Shown piece after piece: positions 32,601 through 41,173 of a stretch of DNA of 64,000 nucleotides. Position 1 is the stretch's first letter, and each line of letters opens with the position of its first letter. The notes below the pieces were generated by a model that worked only from the letters and a program-made list of their open reading frames with translations, ran no database searches and was not told the origin of the DNA. A program made the position numbers and the translations under genes. The DNA comes from an uncultured Oscillospiraceae bacterium. GTDB lineage: Bacteria > Bacillota > Clostridia > Oscillospirales > Oscillospiraceae. The stretch spans positions 38,127 to 102,126 of the forward strand of contig CAKTNS010000005.1 of assembly GCA_934589225.1 (NCBI GenBank), written 5' to 3'.

Positions 32601-34274
32601 TCAACCCATCAGGCCTTTGGCATCGCCGGAAATGGCTTTCTCGATCTCGTTGGCCTGTTCCTCGTTTTCCGCGGTGACGGAGATGTAAACCTTCAGCTTT
32701 GGCTCCGTACCGGAGGGCCGGACCACCAGGGAGCAGTTGTCCTCCAGCATAAATTTCAGCACGTCGGATTTGGGCAGTCCCTCCAGCCCCTGACTGTAGT
32801 CCAGCAAGCTTTCCACCTTTTTTCCGCCGAAGGGCAGGAGGTTTCCGCGGAAAGAGGCCATGATCCGCTGCATTTTCGCAAATCCGGCGCTGCCCTCAAA
32901 CTCATAGCTGTGAAGGGTATTGAGGCAGTAGCCATAGGTTTTGTACAACTCTTCCAGCTTTTCTAGCAGGCTCATGCCCCGGCTTGCGTAATAGCTGAAC
33001 ATCTCGCAAATCATGTAAGCGCCGTTGACACCATCCTTATCCCGGACATAGGTGCCGGAGAGGTAGCCGTAGCTCTCTTCAAAGCCGAATACATAGCTGT
33101 CGGCCCGGCCCTGTTTTTCCAGAGCGCCAATTTGCTCGCCGATGAACTTAAAGCCCGTCAGCACATTCCGGGTCTCCAGGCCGTAGTGCTCCGCAATGCG
33201 CTGGGCCAAGTCCATGGTCACGATGGTTTTCACCAGGACCGGGTCCTTGGGCATTTTCCCGTGGCGGGTCCGCTGGGCGCAGATATAGTCCAGCAGCAGC
33301 AGGCCCACCTGATTGCCGGTCAGGAGCTGATAGTCTCCCATGGCATCCTTCACCGCAATGCCCACCCGGTCACAATCCGGGTCTGTGGCAAGAAGCAAGT
33401 CCGCATTGTGTTTCTTTGCGTATTCCATGCCCAGGGCCATGGCCTCCCGGATTTCCGGGTTGGGATAGGGGCAGGTGGGGAAATGGCCGTCAGGCTGAGC
33501 CTGCTCTTCTACCACGGTAATATTGGTGTAGCCCATTTCCTCCAAAGTCCTGGTCACAGGCTTCAAGCCGCTGCCGTTGAGGGGGGTATAGACAATGGCC
33601 ACATTCCGGTCCACCCGGTCTCCAAAGAGTACCGACTCCCCTTTTACCGCCTCTACAAAGGCGGTATAAACCTGGGGGGCAATATACTCTATGGTGCCGG
33701 AGCGCAGTGCCGCCTCAAAATCCTCCCGGGACACATCTTCAAAAACATCCAGCTTTTCGATTTCCTCCAGAATCTCCCCGGCGGCGGCGGTGGTGATCTG
33801 GCAGCCGTCAGGGCCGTAGACCTTGTAGCCGTTGTATTTGGCCGGGTTGTGGGAGGCGGTGATCATCACACCGGCGGAGGTCTTTAGATACCGGGTTGCA
33901 AAGGACACCGTAGGCACCGGCATCAGCTGGGGCCAGAGGAACACCTTGACATCGTTCGCCCCGAAGACCTCCGCCGCCACCCGGGCAAAGAGGTCACTTT
34001 TGATACGGCTGTCATAGCCGATGGCAACGGAAGGGGCGGCGCTGTGCTTTTTCAGGTAATTTGCCAGTCCCTGGGTGGCCTTGGCCACGGTATAAATATT
34101 CATCCGGTTGGTACCGGCACCGATCACGCCCCGGAGGCCCCCGGTGCCGAAGGCCAGATTTCTATAAAAAGCATCTTCCATCCGGCTTTCATCCATGGCC
34201 CGTAGCTCTGGAAGAAGGTCCGCATCTCCTGTAGCCTTTGACCGCCAGCGTCTGTATTCCTCTTGTATATTCAT
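32601..34274 (-). CDS. Phospho-sugar mutase (phosphomannomutase/phosphoglucomutase)
   Basis: A 557-residue alpha-D-phosphohexomutase. The phosphoserine loop ITASHNP carries Ser141; the metal loop DPDCDR, sugar loop GFEESYGY and phosphate loop RPSGTEPK are all present. The family acts on glucose or mannose phosphates. Its place between manA/manC and the wall peptidase suggests mannose-6-P to mannose-1-P. ATG 34274 has AAAGGAAA upstream; the frame extends to 34430 within manA and is rejected. Confidence 0.92.
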   Translation of the reverse strand: MNIQEEYRRWRSKATGDADLLPELRAMDESRMEDAFYRNLAFGTGGLRGVIGAGTNRMNIYTVAKATQGLANYLKKHSAAPSVAIGYDSRIKSDLFARVAAEVFGANDVKVFLWPQLMPVPTVSFATRYLKTSAGVMITASHNPAKYNGYKVYGPDGCQITTAAAGEILEEIEKLDVFEDVSREDFEAALRSGTIEYIAPQVYTAFVEAVKGESVLFGDRVDRNVAIVYTPLNGSGLKPVTRTLEEMGYTNITVVEEQAQPDGHFPTCPYPNPEIREAMALGMEYAKKHNADLLLATDPDCDRVGIAVKDAMGDYQLLTGNQVGLLLLDYICAQRTRHGKMPKDPVLVKTIVTMDLAQRIAEHYGLETRNVLTGFKFIGEQIGALEKQGRADSYVFGFEESYGYLSGTYVRDKDGVNGAYMICEMFSYYASRGMSLLEKLEELYKTYGYCLNTLHSYEFEGSAGFAKMQRIMASFRGNLLPFGGKKVESLLDYSQGLEGLPKSDVLKFMLEDNCSLVVRPSGTEPKLKVYISVTAENEEQANEIEKAISGDAKGLMG

Positions 34275-34291
34275 AAGTGATTTCCTTTCCT

Positions 34292-35272
34292 TTATCCCCG
34301 AATGTCCAGGAACTGGGCCTGGCCGTGAAGGGTCAGGCACTTTGAGGAGGCCGGTACGAAGACGCAGTCCCCCTTGTAAAAGAGCAGGGTCTCCTGCCCG
34401 AAGCGAATGCTGCCGCAGCCCGCCACACACAGCAGCACCCGGAAGGCCAGGGCATCGGCCTGATAGGTGACCTGCTGGCGGCGCTCCGTATTCAGGAGCA
34501 TCCTGTATACCTCAAAATATTTGCAGCGGCACAGCAGCTCCGAGGCCACCCCAGGGCGGTAGCGCAGCACCCGCATGGGCTGCCTGGGGGCAGCGCTGCT
34601 GTGAAGGTTGGCAACGGCCAGGGCCTTTTCCAGATGCAGGGGGCGTTTCTTCCCCTGCTTGTCCACCCGATCATAGTCATAAAGTCTATACGTAAGATTG
34701 GAGCTCTCCTGAATTTCCGCCACCAGGGCCCCGGCTCCCAGGGCGTGAATGGTGCCGGGCTCCAGGAAGAATACATCGTCTTTTTGTATGGGCACCTGCT
34801 GCAAAAGCCCCAGGAGGGTCCCCTGCCGGGCTGCCCGAAGGATGGTCTCCGGAGTGGCATCCTGCTTGAGGCCGTAAACCAGCTTGGTTTGCTTCCCGGC
34901 ATCCAGCACATACCACATTTCCGTTTTTCCCAGCTGACCCCCCTCGTGGGCCTGGGCATACCGGTCATCCGGGTGGACCTGGACGGACAGATCCTGCTTG
35001 GCATCAATGAACTTGACCAGAATGGGAAGGGACGACGCGCCTTTGTGCCGCAGGCCCAGGTATTCCGGGTGTTCCTCCAGAACCTTTTCCAGAGTCTTTC
35101 CCGCCTGGGGACCGGAGGCCACGGTGCTGGGGCCGTCCGGGTGGGTGGAGCACTCCCAGGTCTCGGCCAGTGGGGTCAGGGGCAGGTCCTTTTCAAAGGC
35201 ATCTTTCAGCCGTCTGCCTCCCCAGAGGTAATCCTTTCCCGCGGGTTTCAGTAAAAAAGGGCTGTGAACCAT
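34292..35272 (-). CDS. manA: Mannose-6-phosphate isomerase, class I
   Basis: A 326-residue cupin-type zinc enzyme interconverting fructose-6-P and mannose-6-P. Zinc-site motifs are QVHPDD and EPGTIHALG; the start FLLKPAGKDYLWGG is typical of Firmicute enzymes. The ATG at 35272 is preferred over a TTG at 35278, which would sit on the manC stop; either gives coupling to manC. It provides the first committed intermediate for GDP-mannose. Confidence 0.92.
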   Translation of the reverse strand: MVHSPFLLKPAGKDYLWGGRRLKDAFEKDLPLTPLAETWECSTHPDGPSTVASGPQAGKTLEKVLEEHPEYLGLRHKGASSLPILVKFIDAKQDLSVQVHPDDRYAQAHEGGQLGKTEMWYVLDAGKQTKLVYGLKQDATPETILRAARQGTLLGLLQQVPIQKDDVFFLEPGTIHALGAGALVAEIQESSNLTYRLYDYDRVDKQGKKRPLHLEKALAVANLHSSAAPRQPMRVLRYRPGVASELLCRCKYFEVYRMLLNTERRQQVTYQADALAFRVLLCVAGCGSIRFGQETLLFYKGDCVFVPASSKCLTLHGQAQFLDIRG

Positions 35273-35274
35273 AG

Positions 35275-36591
35275 TCAATCGTCCAATTCAAATTTCTGTT
35301 TGTCGCTGACGCTGATTTCCTGGCCCAGCTGGACCTCGATGAGCTTCAGCTCCGTTTCCGCAAACACCGTATGACGGCAGCCCGCCGCCATGGTGATCAC
35401 GTCTCCCGCCTGGACCTCCTGGGACATGCCGTCCACCAGGGTACGGCCCTTTCCGGAAATCACGGTCCAGACCTCGTCCCGGCGGCTGTGACTGTGGTAG
35501 TTCATGCTGTGGCCCGGGTTCAGGGTCACCTTGATGGTCATGGAGCTGTCGTCCACATCGATGACCCGGAAGGAGCCCCAGCTCTTATCCGCAAACATGA
35601 CCCGCTGGTCCAGGGTATTGACATAGGGCTTGATGTAGCTGGACTGCTCTTTATCGGATACCAGAATGCCGTTGGGGCTGGCGGAGACCACCACGTCCTT
35701 CAGGCCCATGCAGAGGATGGGCACATCCAATTCGTTGATCACATGGACATTCCGGCAGTTTTCGTTAAACAGGGCCTCGCCTACGGCACTGCTGTCCATG
35801 GCCTCGGTCAGGGTATTCCAGGTGCCCAGGTCCTTCCAGGTGCCGGAAAAGCGCATGACCTCGATTTTCGGCTCGTGCTCTACCACCGCATAGTCAAAGC
35901 TGATTTTTTTCAGGGTATCGTATTTCTGGAACAGGTCTTCATAGTCTACAAAATCAAGCAACTTATGGGCCCGGTTCAGCACATAGCCCAGCCGGAAGGC
36001 AAACACGCCGCCGTTCCACAAGGCCCCCTGGGAAATATAGGACCGGGCCACCTCCTGGGTGGGCTTTTCTTTAAACATGGAGACCTTGCTGACGGCTTCC
36101 TTCCCCTGGGGGATGATATAGCCGTATTTTTCGCTGGGATAGGTGGGCTCAATGCCCATGAGCACCAGGTTGGAATCGCTGACCGCCGCCCGGTCGTTCA
36201 GGGCTTTCAGGGCCTCAAAATAGTCGTTGTCCACATAGGGGTCCACGGGGCAGACCACCACCGGGGCATCCTCGGAAATCCCCCGGACATCCCGGAGATA
36301 GGCGGCGGACAGGGCGATGGCCGGAAAGGTATCCCGGCGGCAGGGCTCCACGCTGATGCCCACATCCTCCCCCAGCTGATTGTGAATGGCGGAAACCTGG
36401 GATTTGGCGGTGGCAATGGTCACGGAGGCCTCCGGGTCTACCTCCCGAATCTGCCGGTAGACCCGCTGGACCATGGATTCCAGGCTGCCATCGGCCCGGT
36501 GGAAGATTTTGATAAACTGCTTGGAACGGACATCATTGGAAAGGGGCCACAGCCGCTGGCCGGAGCCGCCGGATAGCAAAACAAGGTTCAT
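35275..36591 (-). CDS. manC: Mannose-1-phosphate guanylyltransferase (with C-terminal isomerase-type cupin)
   Basis: A 438-residue enzyme making GDP-mannose from GTP and mannose-1-P. The pyrophosphorylase signature LLSGGSGQRLWPLS (5-18) and FKEKPT are seen; the last 100 residues form a mannose-6-P isomerase type II cupin (MNYHSHSRRDEVW). As a separate manA exists, the cupin may be redundant or structural. AAAGGAG precedes the ATG. A hairpin lies between it and fcl. Confidence 0.94.
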   Translation of the reverse strand: MNLVLLSGGSGQRLWPLSNDVRSKQFIKIFHRADGSLESMVQRVYRQIREVDPEASVTIATAKSQVSAIHNQLGEDVGISVEPCRRDTFPAIALSAAYLRDVRGISEDAPVVVCPVDPYVDNDYFEALKALNDRAAVSDSNLVLMGIEPTYPSEKYGYIIPQGKEAVSKVSMFKEKPTQEVARSYISQGALWNGGVFAFRLGYVLNRAHKLLDFVDYEDLFQKYDTLKKISFDYAVVEHEPKIEVMRFSGTWKDLGTWNTLTEAMDSSAVGEALFNENCRNVHVINELDVPILCMGLKDVVVSASPNGILVSDKEQSSYIKPYVNTLDQRVMFADKSWGSFRVIDVDDSSMTIKVTLNPGHSMNYHSHSRRDEVWTVISGKGRTLVDGMSQEVQAGDVITMAAGCRHTVFAETELKLIEVQLGQEISVSDKQKFELDD

Positions 36592-36613
36592 ATGAATCGC
36601 TCCTTTGTATTGG

Positions 36614-36645
36614 AAAAAGGCCGGGCCCTGAAAAAAGCTCGGCCT
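36614..36645 (-). terminator. Intra-operon hairpin between fcl and manC
   Basis: AGGCCGAGC and GCCCGGCCT pair with one mismatch, followed by TTTTT on the minus strand. It could reduce manC-manA-mutase expression relative to gmd-fcl. Confidence 0.6.
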
Positions 36646-36651
36646 GTTTAT

Positions 36652-37596
36652 TTATCGCTCCGCCCGCATGGGGTTGTGGAGAAAATCCTCGTAGGAACGG
36701 CGCAGACCGTCCTCCAGCTCGGTCTTGTAGGTCCAGCCCAGGGCCGTGGCCTTGGACACATCCAGAAGCTTTCTGGGGGTGCCGTTGGGCTTGGAGGGGT
36801 CCCAGAGGATCTGGCCCTGGTAGCCCACCACCTTGGAAACCAATTCCGTCAGCTCCTTGATGGTCAGCTCCTTGCCGGTGCCCGCATTGACGGTCTCATT
36901 GCCGGAATAGTTGTTCATCAGGAAGACGCAGAGGTTCGCCAAATCGTCTACATACAAAAACTCCCGCAGAGGGCTGCCGTCACCCCAGCAGGTGACCGTG
37001 GGCAGCCCTGCCTCCTTGGCCTCATGGAACCGGCGAATCAGGGCGGGAACCACATGGCTGTGGGTGGGATGGTAGTTGTCATTGGGGCCGTAAAGGTTCG
37101 TAGGCATAACGGAAATATAGTCCGTGCCGTACTGCCGGTTCAGGAACTCACAGTATTTAAGACCGGAAATCTTCGCCAAAGCGTAGGCCTCATTGGTTTT
37201 TTCCAGCTCGGAGGTCAGAAGGCAGTCCTCCTTCATGGGCTGGGGGGCCATCCGGGGGTAAATGCAGGAGGAGCCCAGAAATTCCAGCTTTTTACAGCCG
37301 TTGCGCCAGGCAGCGTGGATGACGTTCATTTCCAGAATCATATTGTCGTACATAAAGTCCGCCAAGGCGTTCTGGTTGGCGACGATGCCGCCGACCTTGG
37401 CCGCAGCCAGAAACACGTATTCCGGCTTTTCCTGGGCAAAGAAGGCCTCCACCTGGTCCTGACGGGTCAGGTCCAGCTCTTTGTGAGTCCGGGTGACCAG
37501 GTTGGTATAGCCCTGGCGGTTCAGCTCCCGGACAATGGCGGAGCCCACCATGCCCCGGTGACCGGCAACATAGATTTTTGCATTCTTTTCCATCAT
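36652..37596 (-). CDS. fcl: GDP-L-fucose synthase
   Basis: A 314-residue short-chain reductase/epimerase converting GDP-4-keto-6-deoxymannose to GDP-L-fucose. It has the NADP-binding start AGHRGMVGSAI, GSSCIYP with the catalytic Ser, and YALAKISG carrying the Tyr-Lys pair. Its ATG overlaps the gmd stop by 4 bp, so the two enzymes are translationally coupled. Confidence 0.95.
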   Translation of the reverse strand: MMEKNAKIYVAGHRGMVGSAIVRELNRQGYTNLVTRTHKELDLTRQDQVEAFFAQEKPEYVFLAAAKVGGIVANQNALADFMYDNMILEMNVIHAAWRNGCKKLEFLGSSCIYPRMAPQPMKEDCLLTSELEKTNEAYALAKISGLKYCEFLNRQYGTDYISVMPTNLYGPNDNYHPTHSHVVPALIRRFHEAKEAGLPTVTCWGDGSPLREFLYVDDLANLCVFLMNNYSGNETVNAGTGKELTIKELTELVSKVVGYQGQILWDPSKPNGTPRKLLDVSKATALGWTYKTELEDGLRRSYEDFLHNPMRAER

Positions 37597-38639
37597 TTCG
37601 CCGCCTCCAGCATGGCTTTTTCTCTCTTGGCAAGGGCACGGTCATGCTCTGCCATGATTCTGACCAGCTCGGGGTAGCTGGTCTTCTGGGGGTCCCAGCC
37701 CAGGACCGTTTTGGCCTTGGTGGGGTCGCCCCAGAGGTTATCTACGTCCGTGGGCCGGAACCAGGCCTTGTTCACGGATACAAGCAATTTGCCGGTGGCG
37801 GCGTCATAGCCCTTTTCGTCAACGCCGGTGCCTTCCCAGCGGACGGTCATGCCGTTGGCGGCAAAGGCCTTTTCGGTGAAATCCCGGACGGTATGCTGCT
37901 CGCCGGTGGCGATGACAAAGTCATCAGGCTGCTCCTGCTGCAAAATCAGCCACATGCACTCTACATAGTCCTTGGCGTAGCCCCAGTCCCGGAGGGAGTC
38001 CATATTGCCCAGCTCCAGGTGGTCCTGAATGCCCTCGGCAATACGGCCCGCAGCCAGGGTGATCTTCCGGGTGACAAAGTTCTCGCCCCGGCGCTCGGAT
38101 TCGTGGTTAAACAGGATGCCGTTGACGGCAAACATGCCATAGGCCTCCCGGTATTCCTTGATCATCCAGAAGCCGTACTGCTTGGCCACGGCGTAGGGGG
38201 AATAGGGATGGAAGGGCGTGGTCTCCCGCTGGGGAACCTCCTCCACCTTACCGAAAAGCTCCGAGGTGGAAGCCTGATAGATGCGGCTCTTCTTGGTCAG
38301 GCCGCAGATGCGCACCGCTTCCAGAATCCGCAGGACCCCCAAAGCGTCAACGTCTCCGGAATACTCCGGCACATCAAAGGACACCTGCACATGGCTCTGG
38401 GCCGCCAGATTGTAAATTTCATCGGGCTGCACCAGGGAGATGATCCGGATCAGGCTGGTGGAATCCGTCAGGTCTCCGTCGTGGAGGGTGATCTTGCTTA
38501 GAAGATGGTCAATGCGGCCGGTATTGGAAATGGATGCCCGGCGGACGATGCCGTGGACCTCATAGCCCTTTTCCAGCAGGAATTCGGCAAGGTAAGAGCC
38601 ATCCTGGCCGGTAATGCCGGTGATCAGTGCTTTTTTCAT
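37593..38639 (-). CDS. gmd: GDP-mannose 4,6-dehydratase
   Basis: A 348-residue dehydratase making GDP-4-keto-6-deoxymannose. The start ALITGITGQDGSYLAEFLL is diagnostic, with YQASTSELFGK and YSPYAVAKQYG providing the active-site Thr/Glu and Tyr/Lys. AAGAGG precedes the ATG. It is first of the operon gmd-fcl-manC-manA-mutase-VanY. Confidence 0.95.
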   Translation of the reverse strand: MKKALITGITGQDGSYLAEFLLEKGYEVHGIVRRASISNTGRIDHLLSKITLHDGDLTDSTSLIRIISLVQPDEIYNLAAQSHVQVSFDVPEYSGDVDALGVLRILEAVRICGLTKKSRIYQASTSELFGKVEEVPQRETTPFHPYSPYAVAKQYGFWMIKEYREAYGMFAVNGILFNHESERRGENFVTRKITLAAGRIAEGIQDHLELGNMDSLRDWGYAKDYVECMWLILQQEQPDDFVIATGEQHTVRDFTEKAFAANGMTVRWEGTGVDEKGYDAATGKLLVSVNKAWFRPTDVDNLWGDPTKAKTVLGWDPQKTSYPELVRIMAEHDRALAKREKAMLEAAK

Positions 38640-38670
38640 ATCAGAAACCTCTTTCGGTGTTTTTGTGGAT

Positions 38671-38699
38671 ATTATATCACAGCTTGGGGCTTTTGTCGC
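38671..38699 (-). promoter_or_regulatory. Promoter of the GDP-fucose operon
   Basis: GCGACA (38694-38699), 17-bp spacer, TATAAT (38671-38676) on the minus strand. Confidence 0.6.
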
Positions 38700-38749
38700 C
38701 CCTAATTTTTCTGTTTTCCAAAGGGCATCGGACCGGCATTGATGTTTCC

Positions 38750-39466
38750 CTAGGGCATTCCATCAGGGAACAGAAGGTCTTCCGCATTCTGGGCCAGCTT
38801 TAAAAATTCCGCCTCGGCGCCGTGCTTTTTTGCCGCCATTCTTGCGGCCTCCAGGTTGGGGTAGCGGGTGAGCATATTGTGGCAGTCGGAGCCGATGAGA
38901 TGGATTTTCCCCTTTTTCAGGTTTTTGACTGCGGAGCGTACCGTTTTGGGGTCCAGAAAATATCCCGCGTTTACCTGAACCAGCATGTCCCGCTCCAGCA
39001 CCCGGTCTATAAGGTGCTTGTCCCGGAGGTGCTTCATAAACCGGTCCACATGGGCAATCACCGGCTTGCAGCCCAGATTCTCCCCCAGGCTGACGATCTC
39101 ATCCAGCATGGCATCGGACCAGGGTGCCATAGGGGGCTCCACCAGAATGGTGCTGCCGCAGCCGATGGTCAGCCTTTCCACCCCATCGGCCTGGCTGATG
39201 CCGGGAAAATACAGCACCTCCGCCCCCAACACGATGAGCGGGAAGGCCTCCGGCTGCAGCGTCATGGTATCCCGGAGCCGCAGAAAGGCTTGATTGCGGC
39301 GGGTCACAAAGCTTTTGGGGTCCTCCTCGTCGGCATAGAAATGGCTGGTAGACACCATGACCCGCACGCCCTGCCGGTAGCTTTCCCGCAGCAAGGCCAG
39401 ACTTTCCGCCGTGCGGGAAGCGCCGTCATCCATGTGCGGGAGGATATGACTGTGGTAATCGATCAT
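38750..39466 (-). CDS. CpsB/CapC-type tyrosine-protein phosphatase (PHP fold)
   Basis: A 238-residue manganese phosphatase of the PHP family. It starts MIDYHSHILPHMDDG, the metal-binding signature, and later has AHVDRF and GSDCHN. CpsB enzymes dephosphorylate the tyrosine kinase CpsD and tune capsule chain length. The ATG at 39472 would be one base after the AGGAG site, so the second ATG at 39466 (7-bp spacing) is chosen. Confidence 0.88.
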   Translation of the reverse strand: MIDYHSHILPHMDDGASRTAESLALLRESYRQGVRVMVSTSHFYADEEDPKSFVTRRNQAFLRLRDTMTLQPEAFPLIVLGAEVLYFPGISQADGVERLTIGCGSTILVEPPMAPWSDAMLDEIVSLGENLGCKPVIAHVDRFMKHLRDKHLIDRVLERDMLVQVNAGYFLDPKTVRSAVKNLKKGKIHLIGSDCHNMLTRYPNLEAARMAAKKHGAEAEFLKLAQNAEDLLFPDGMP

Positions 39467-39505
39467 CGGCATACTCCTAAAGGGTCAAGTGTTTATAATC
39501 GGCAA

Positions 39506-39530
39506 AGGACCGGCACAAGGCCGGTCCTCT
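39506..39530 (-). terminator. Hairpin between CpsD and CpsB genes
   Basis: AGGACCGGC (39506-39514) pairs with GCCGGTCCT (39520-39528); only a short T run follows, so termination may be partial. Confidence 0.55.
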
Positions 39531-39618
39531 CTGTTTTTGACCAAGCCTGCAGCAAACAAGCCCATTTTTTGAAAAGCCCCAAGGGCCATGGGCCGCCTTT
39601 GTTTCAGGCAGCGGTTTT

Positions 39619-40365
39619 TTACGCCTGGTAAGCGTATTTCTGGCTATACTGATAGCGCTTGCTGGCACCCTCCACACAGCCGTTGAGCACAAAGCCCAGA
39701 ATGTTGGCCTTGGCGTAACGCAGCTGCTCCATGCAGTCGTCCAGGGCATACCGGGGGCAATGGTTTTCACGAATGACCACCAGCAGTCCCTCGGTGATTT
39801 TAGAAACGACCACCGCGTCAACGACGGGGCCCACAGGGGGCAGGTCCAGAATCACATAGTCGTAAGCAGAGGACACGACCTCCATCAGCTTCTGAAAGCG
39901 GGTGGAGTTCAGCAGTTCAGAGGGGTGATCCGGGATCTCTCCACCGGCGATAATGTCAAAACGGGTGTTGTCCGTGGTGCTTTTGTAGGTCACCACCGAG
40001 TCATTCAGATTGATTTTGCCCAGCAGCACATCACTAAGGCCCGGGGCCAGCTTGGCACCCACGTTATCATGGATGGCAGGACGGCGCATATCGCAGTCCA
40101 CCAGCAGAACGGTGTTGCCCAGCTCTGCCAGGGTATAGGCCAGATTGATGGTGACGGTGCTCTTGCCTTCTGAGGCCTGGGCACTGGTGATGCCCAGAAT
40201 CCGGCCGCCCTTTTCCTTCTTCTCCGGCAGACCGATCAGCACATTGGAGCGGAGCCGCTTAAAGGCCTCCCGGCCGGAGTAGGACATATATTCACAGATT
40301 TTTGCGGTCTTTCTGGGGTCCTTCTTGGAACCGTTTACCTGATCACGCACGTTTTCTTGGGGCAT
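39619..40365 (-). CDS. CpsD/CapB-type tyrosine-protein kinase
   Basis: A 248-residue BY-kinase. Walker A ASEGKST (64-70), Walker A' LLVDCDMRRP and Walker B VILDLPP are present. The C-terminus carries the autophosphorylation cluster Tyr238, 240, 244 and 246. It needs the membrane partner CpsC, encoded just upstream with a 23-bp overlap, for activity, and controls polysaccharide polymerisation and export. AGGAGGGAG precedes ATG 40365. Confidence 0.92.
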   Translation of the reverse strand: MPQENVRDQVNGSKKDPRKTAKICEYMSYSGREAFKRLRSNVLIGLPEKKEKGGRILGITSAQASEGKSTVTINLAYTLAELGNTVLLVDCDMRRPAIHDNVGAKLAPGLSDVLLGKINLNDSVVTYKSTTDNTRFDIIAGGEIPDHPSELLNSTRFQKLMEVVSSAYDYVILDLPPVGPVVDAVVVSKITEGLLVVIRENHCPRYALDDCMEQLRYAKANILGFVLNGCVEGASKRYQYSQKYAYQA

Positions 40366-41146
40366 TCTTCGCTCCCTCCTTCTTTTTCTTATCCGACTGC
40401 TCGTAATAATTGGAATAGTATCCGTTCTTCTTATCGGACACACGCATATCCGGGATCATGGCCAGAACCATGATGTCCGGGTAAATGGCCCGCAGCTCGT
40501 CTACGGACTGGATCATGGCCTTGGAGCGGTCATCCAGCAGGAACCGCAGGACCACCACCGCAATGCTGAGGAAGGCACCGGCCAGAACGCCGATGGCGGT
40601 ATTCTTGACCATGCTGGGGCCGGAACGGTGGGAGGGAATGATGGCGTAGTCCACGATGCGCACGGAGCTGCCGTCTACAATTTCCGCGATCCGGTCCGGC
40701 AGAAGCCGGGCGATGGTATTGGCAATGAGCTCTGCCTCCGCCGGGTCTGTGCTGGTAACGGTGACTTCAAAGGCACCGGTGGAGTTGATGCCCTTGGCCT
40801 CCACCATTTTTGTAAGCTCCTCAGGGGTATAGCTGAGGTTGGCCTCCTTGATCACATCCTCCATGGTGGTTCTGGAATTCAGAATGTAAATATACACCGA
40901 AACCAGAGAATTAGAGGCGGAGAGCTCTGCATTGGAGATGGAGAAGCTGGTAGAGCCCAGGCTGAAGGAGCTGTTGTTGACGTACAAAGATGCTTTTGCC
41001 TGATACTGGGGGGACACCATAAAGGCGGTGTAGGCAAAGGCCGCGGAGCCCACCAAAGCGGCGATCAGAGCGATGATCAGAATGTTCTTCCAAATCACCT
41101 TCGCCAGTTCCAGCAGGTCAATGGTATCTTCTTCCATGTGATTCAT
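40343..41146 (-). CDS. CpsC/Wzz-type chain-length determinant and kinase activator
   Basis: A 267-residue membrane protein with helices near 22-43 and 183-205 and an extracytoplasmic Wzz domain between them. The start DTIDLLELAKVIWKNI is typical. The cytosolic tail is Lys-rich and would contact CpsD. Together with CpsB and CpsD it forms the polysaccharide phospho-control system. Confidence 0.88.
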   Translation of the reverse strand: MNHMEEDTIDLLELAKVIWKNILIIALIAALVGSAAFAYTAFMVSPQYQAKASLYVNNSSFSLGSTSFSISNAELSASNSLVSVYIYILNSRTTMEDVIKEANLSYTPEELTKMVEAKGINSTGAFEVTVTSTDPAEAELIANTIARLLPDRIAEIVDGSSVRIVDYAIIPSHRSGPSMVKNTAIGVLAGAFLSIAVVVLRFLLDDRSKAMIQSVDELRAIYPDIMVLAMIPDMRVSDKKNGYYSNYYEQSDKKKKEGAKNAPRKRA

Positions 41147-41173
41147 AAGTTACCTCTTTCCCTTTCTTCCGGC

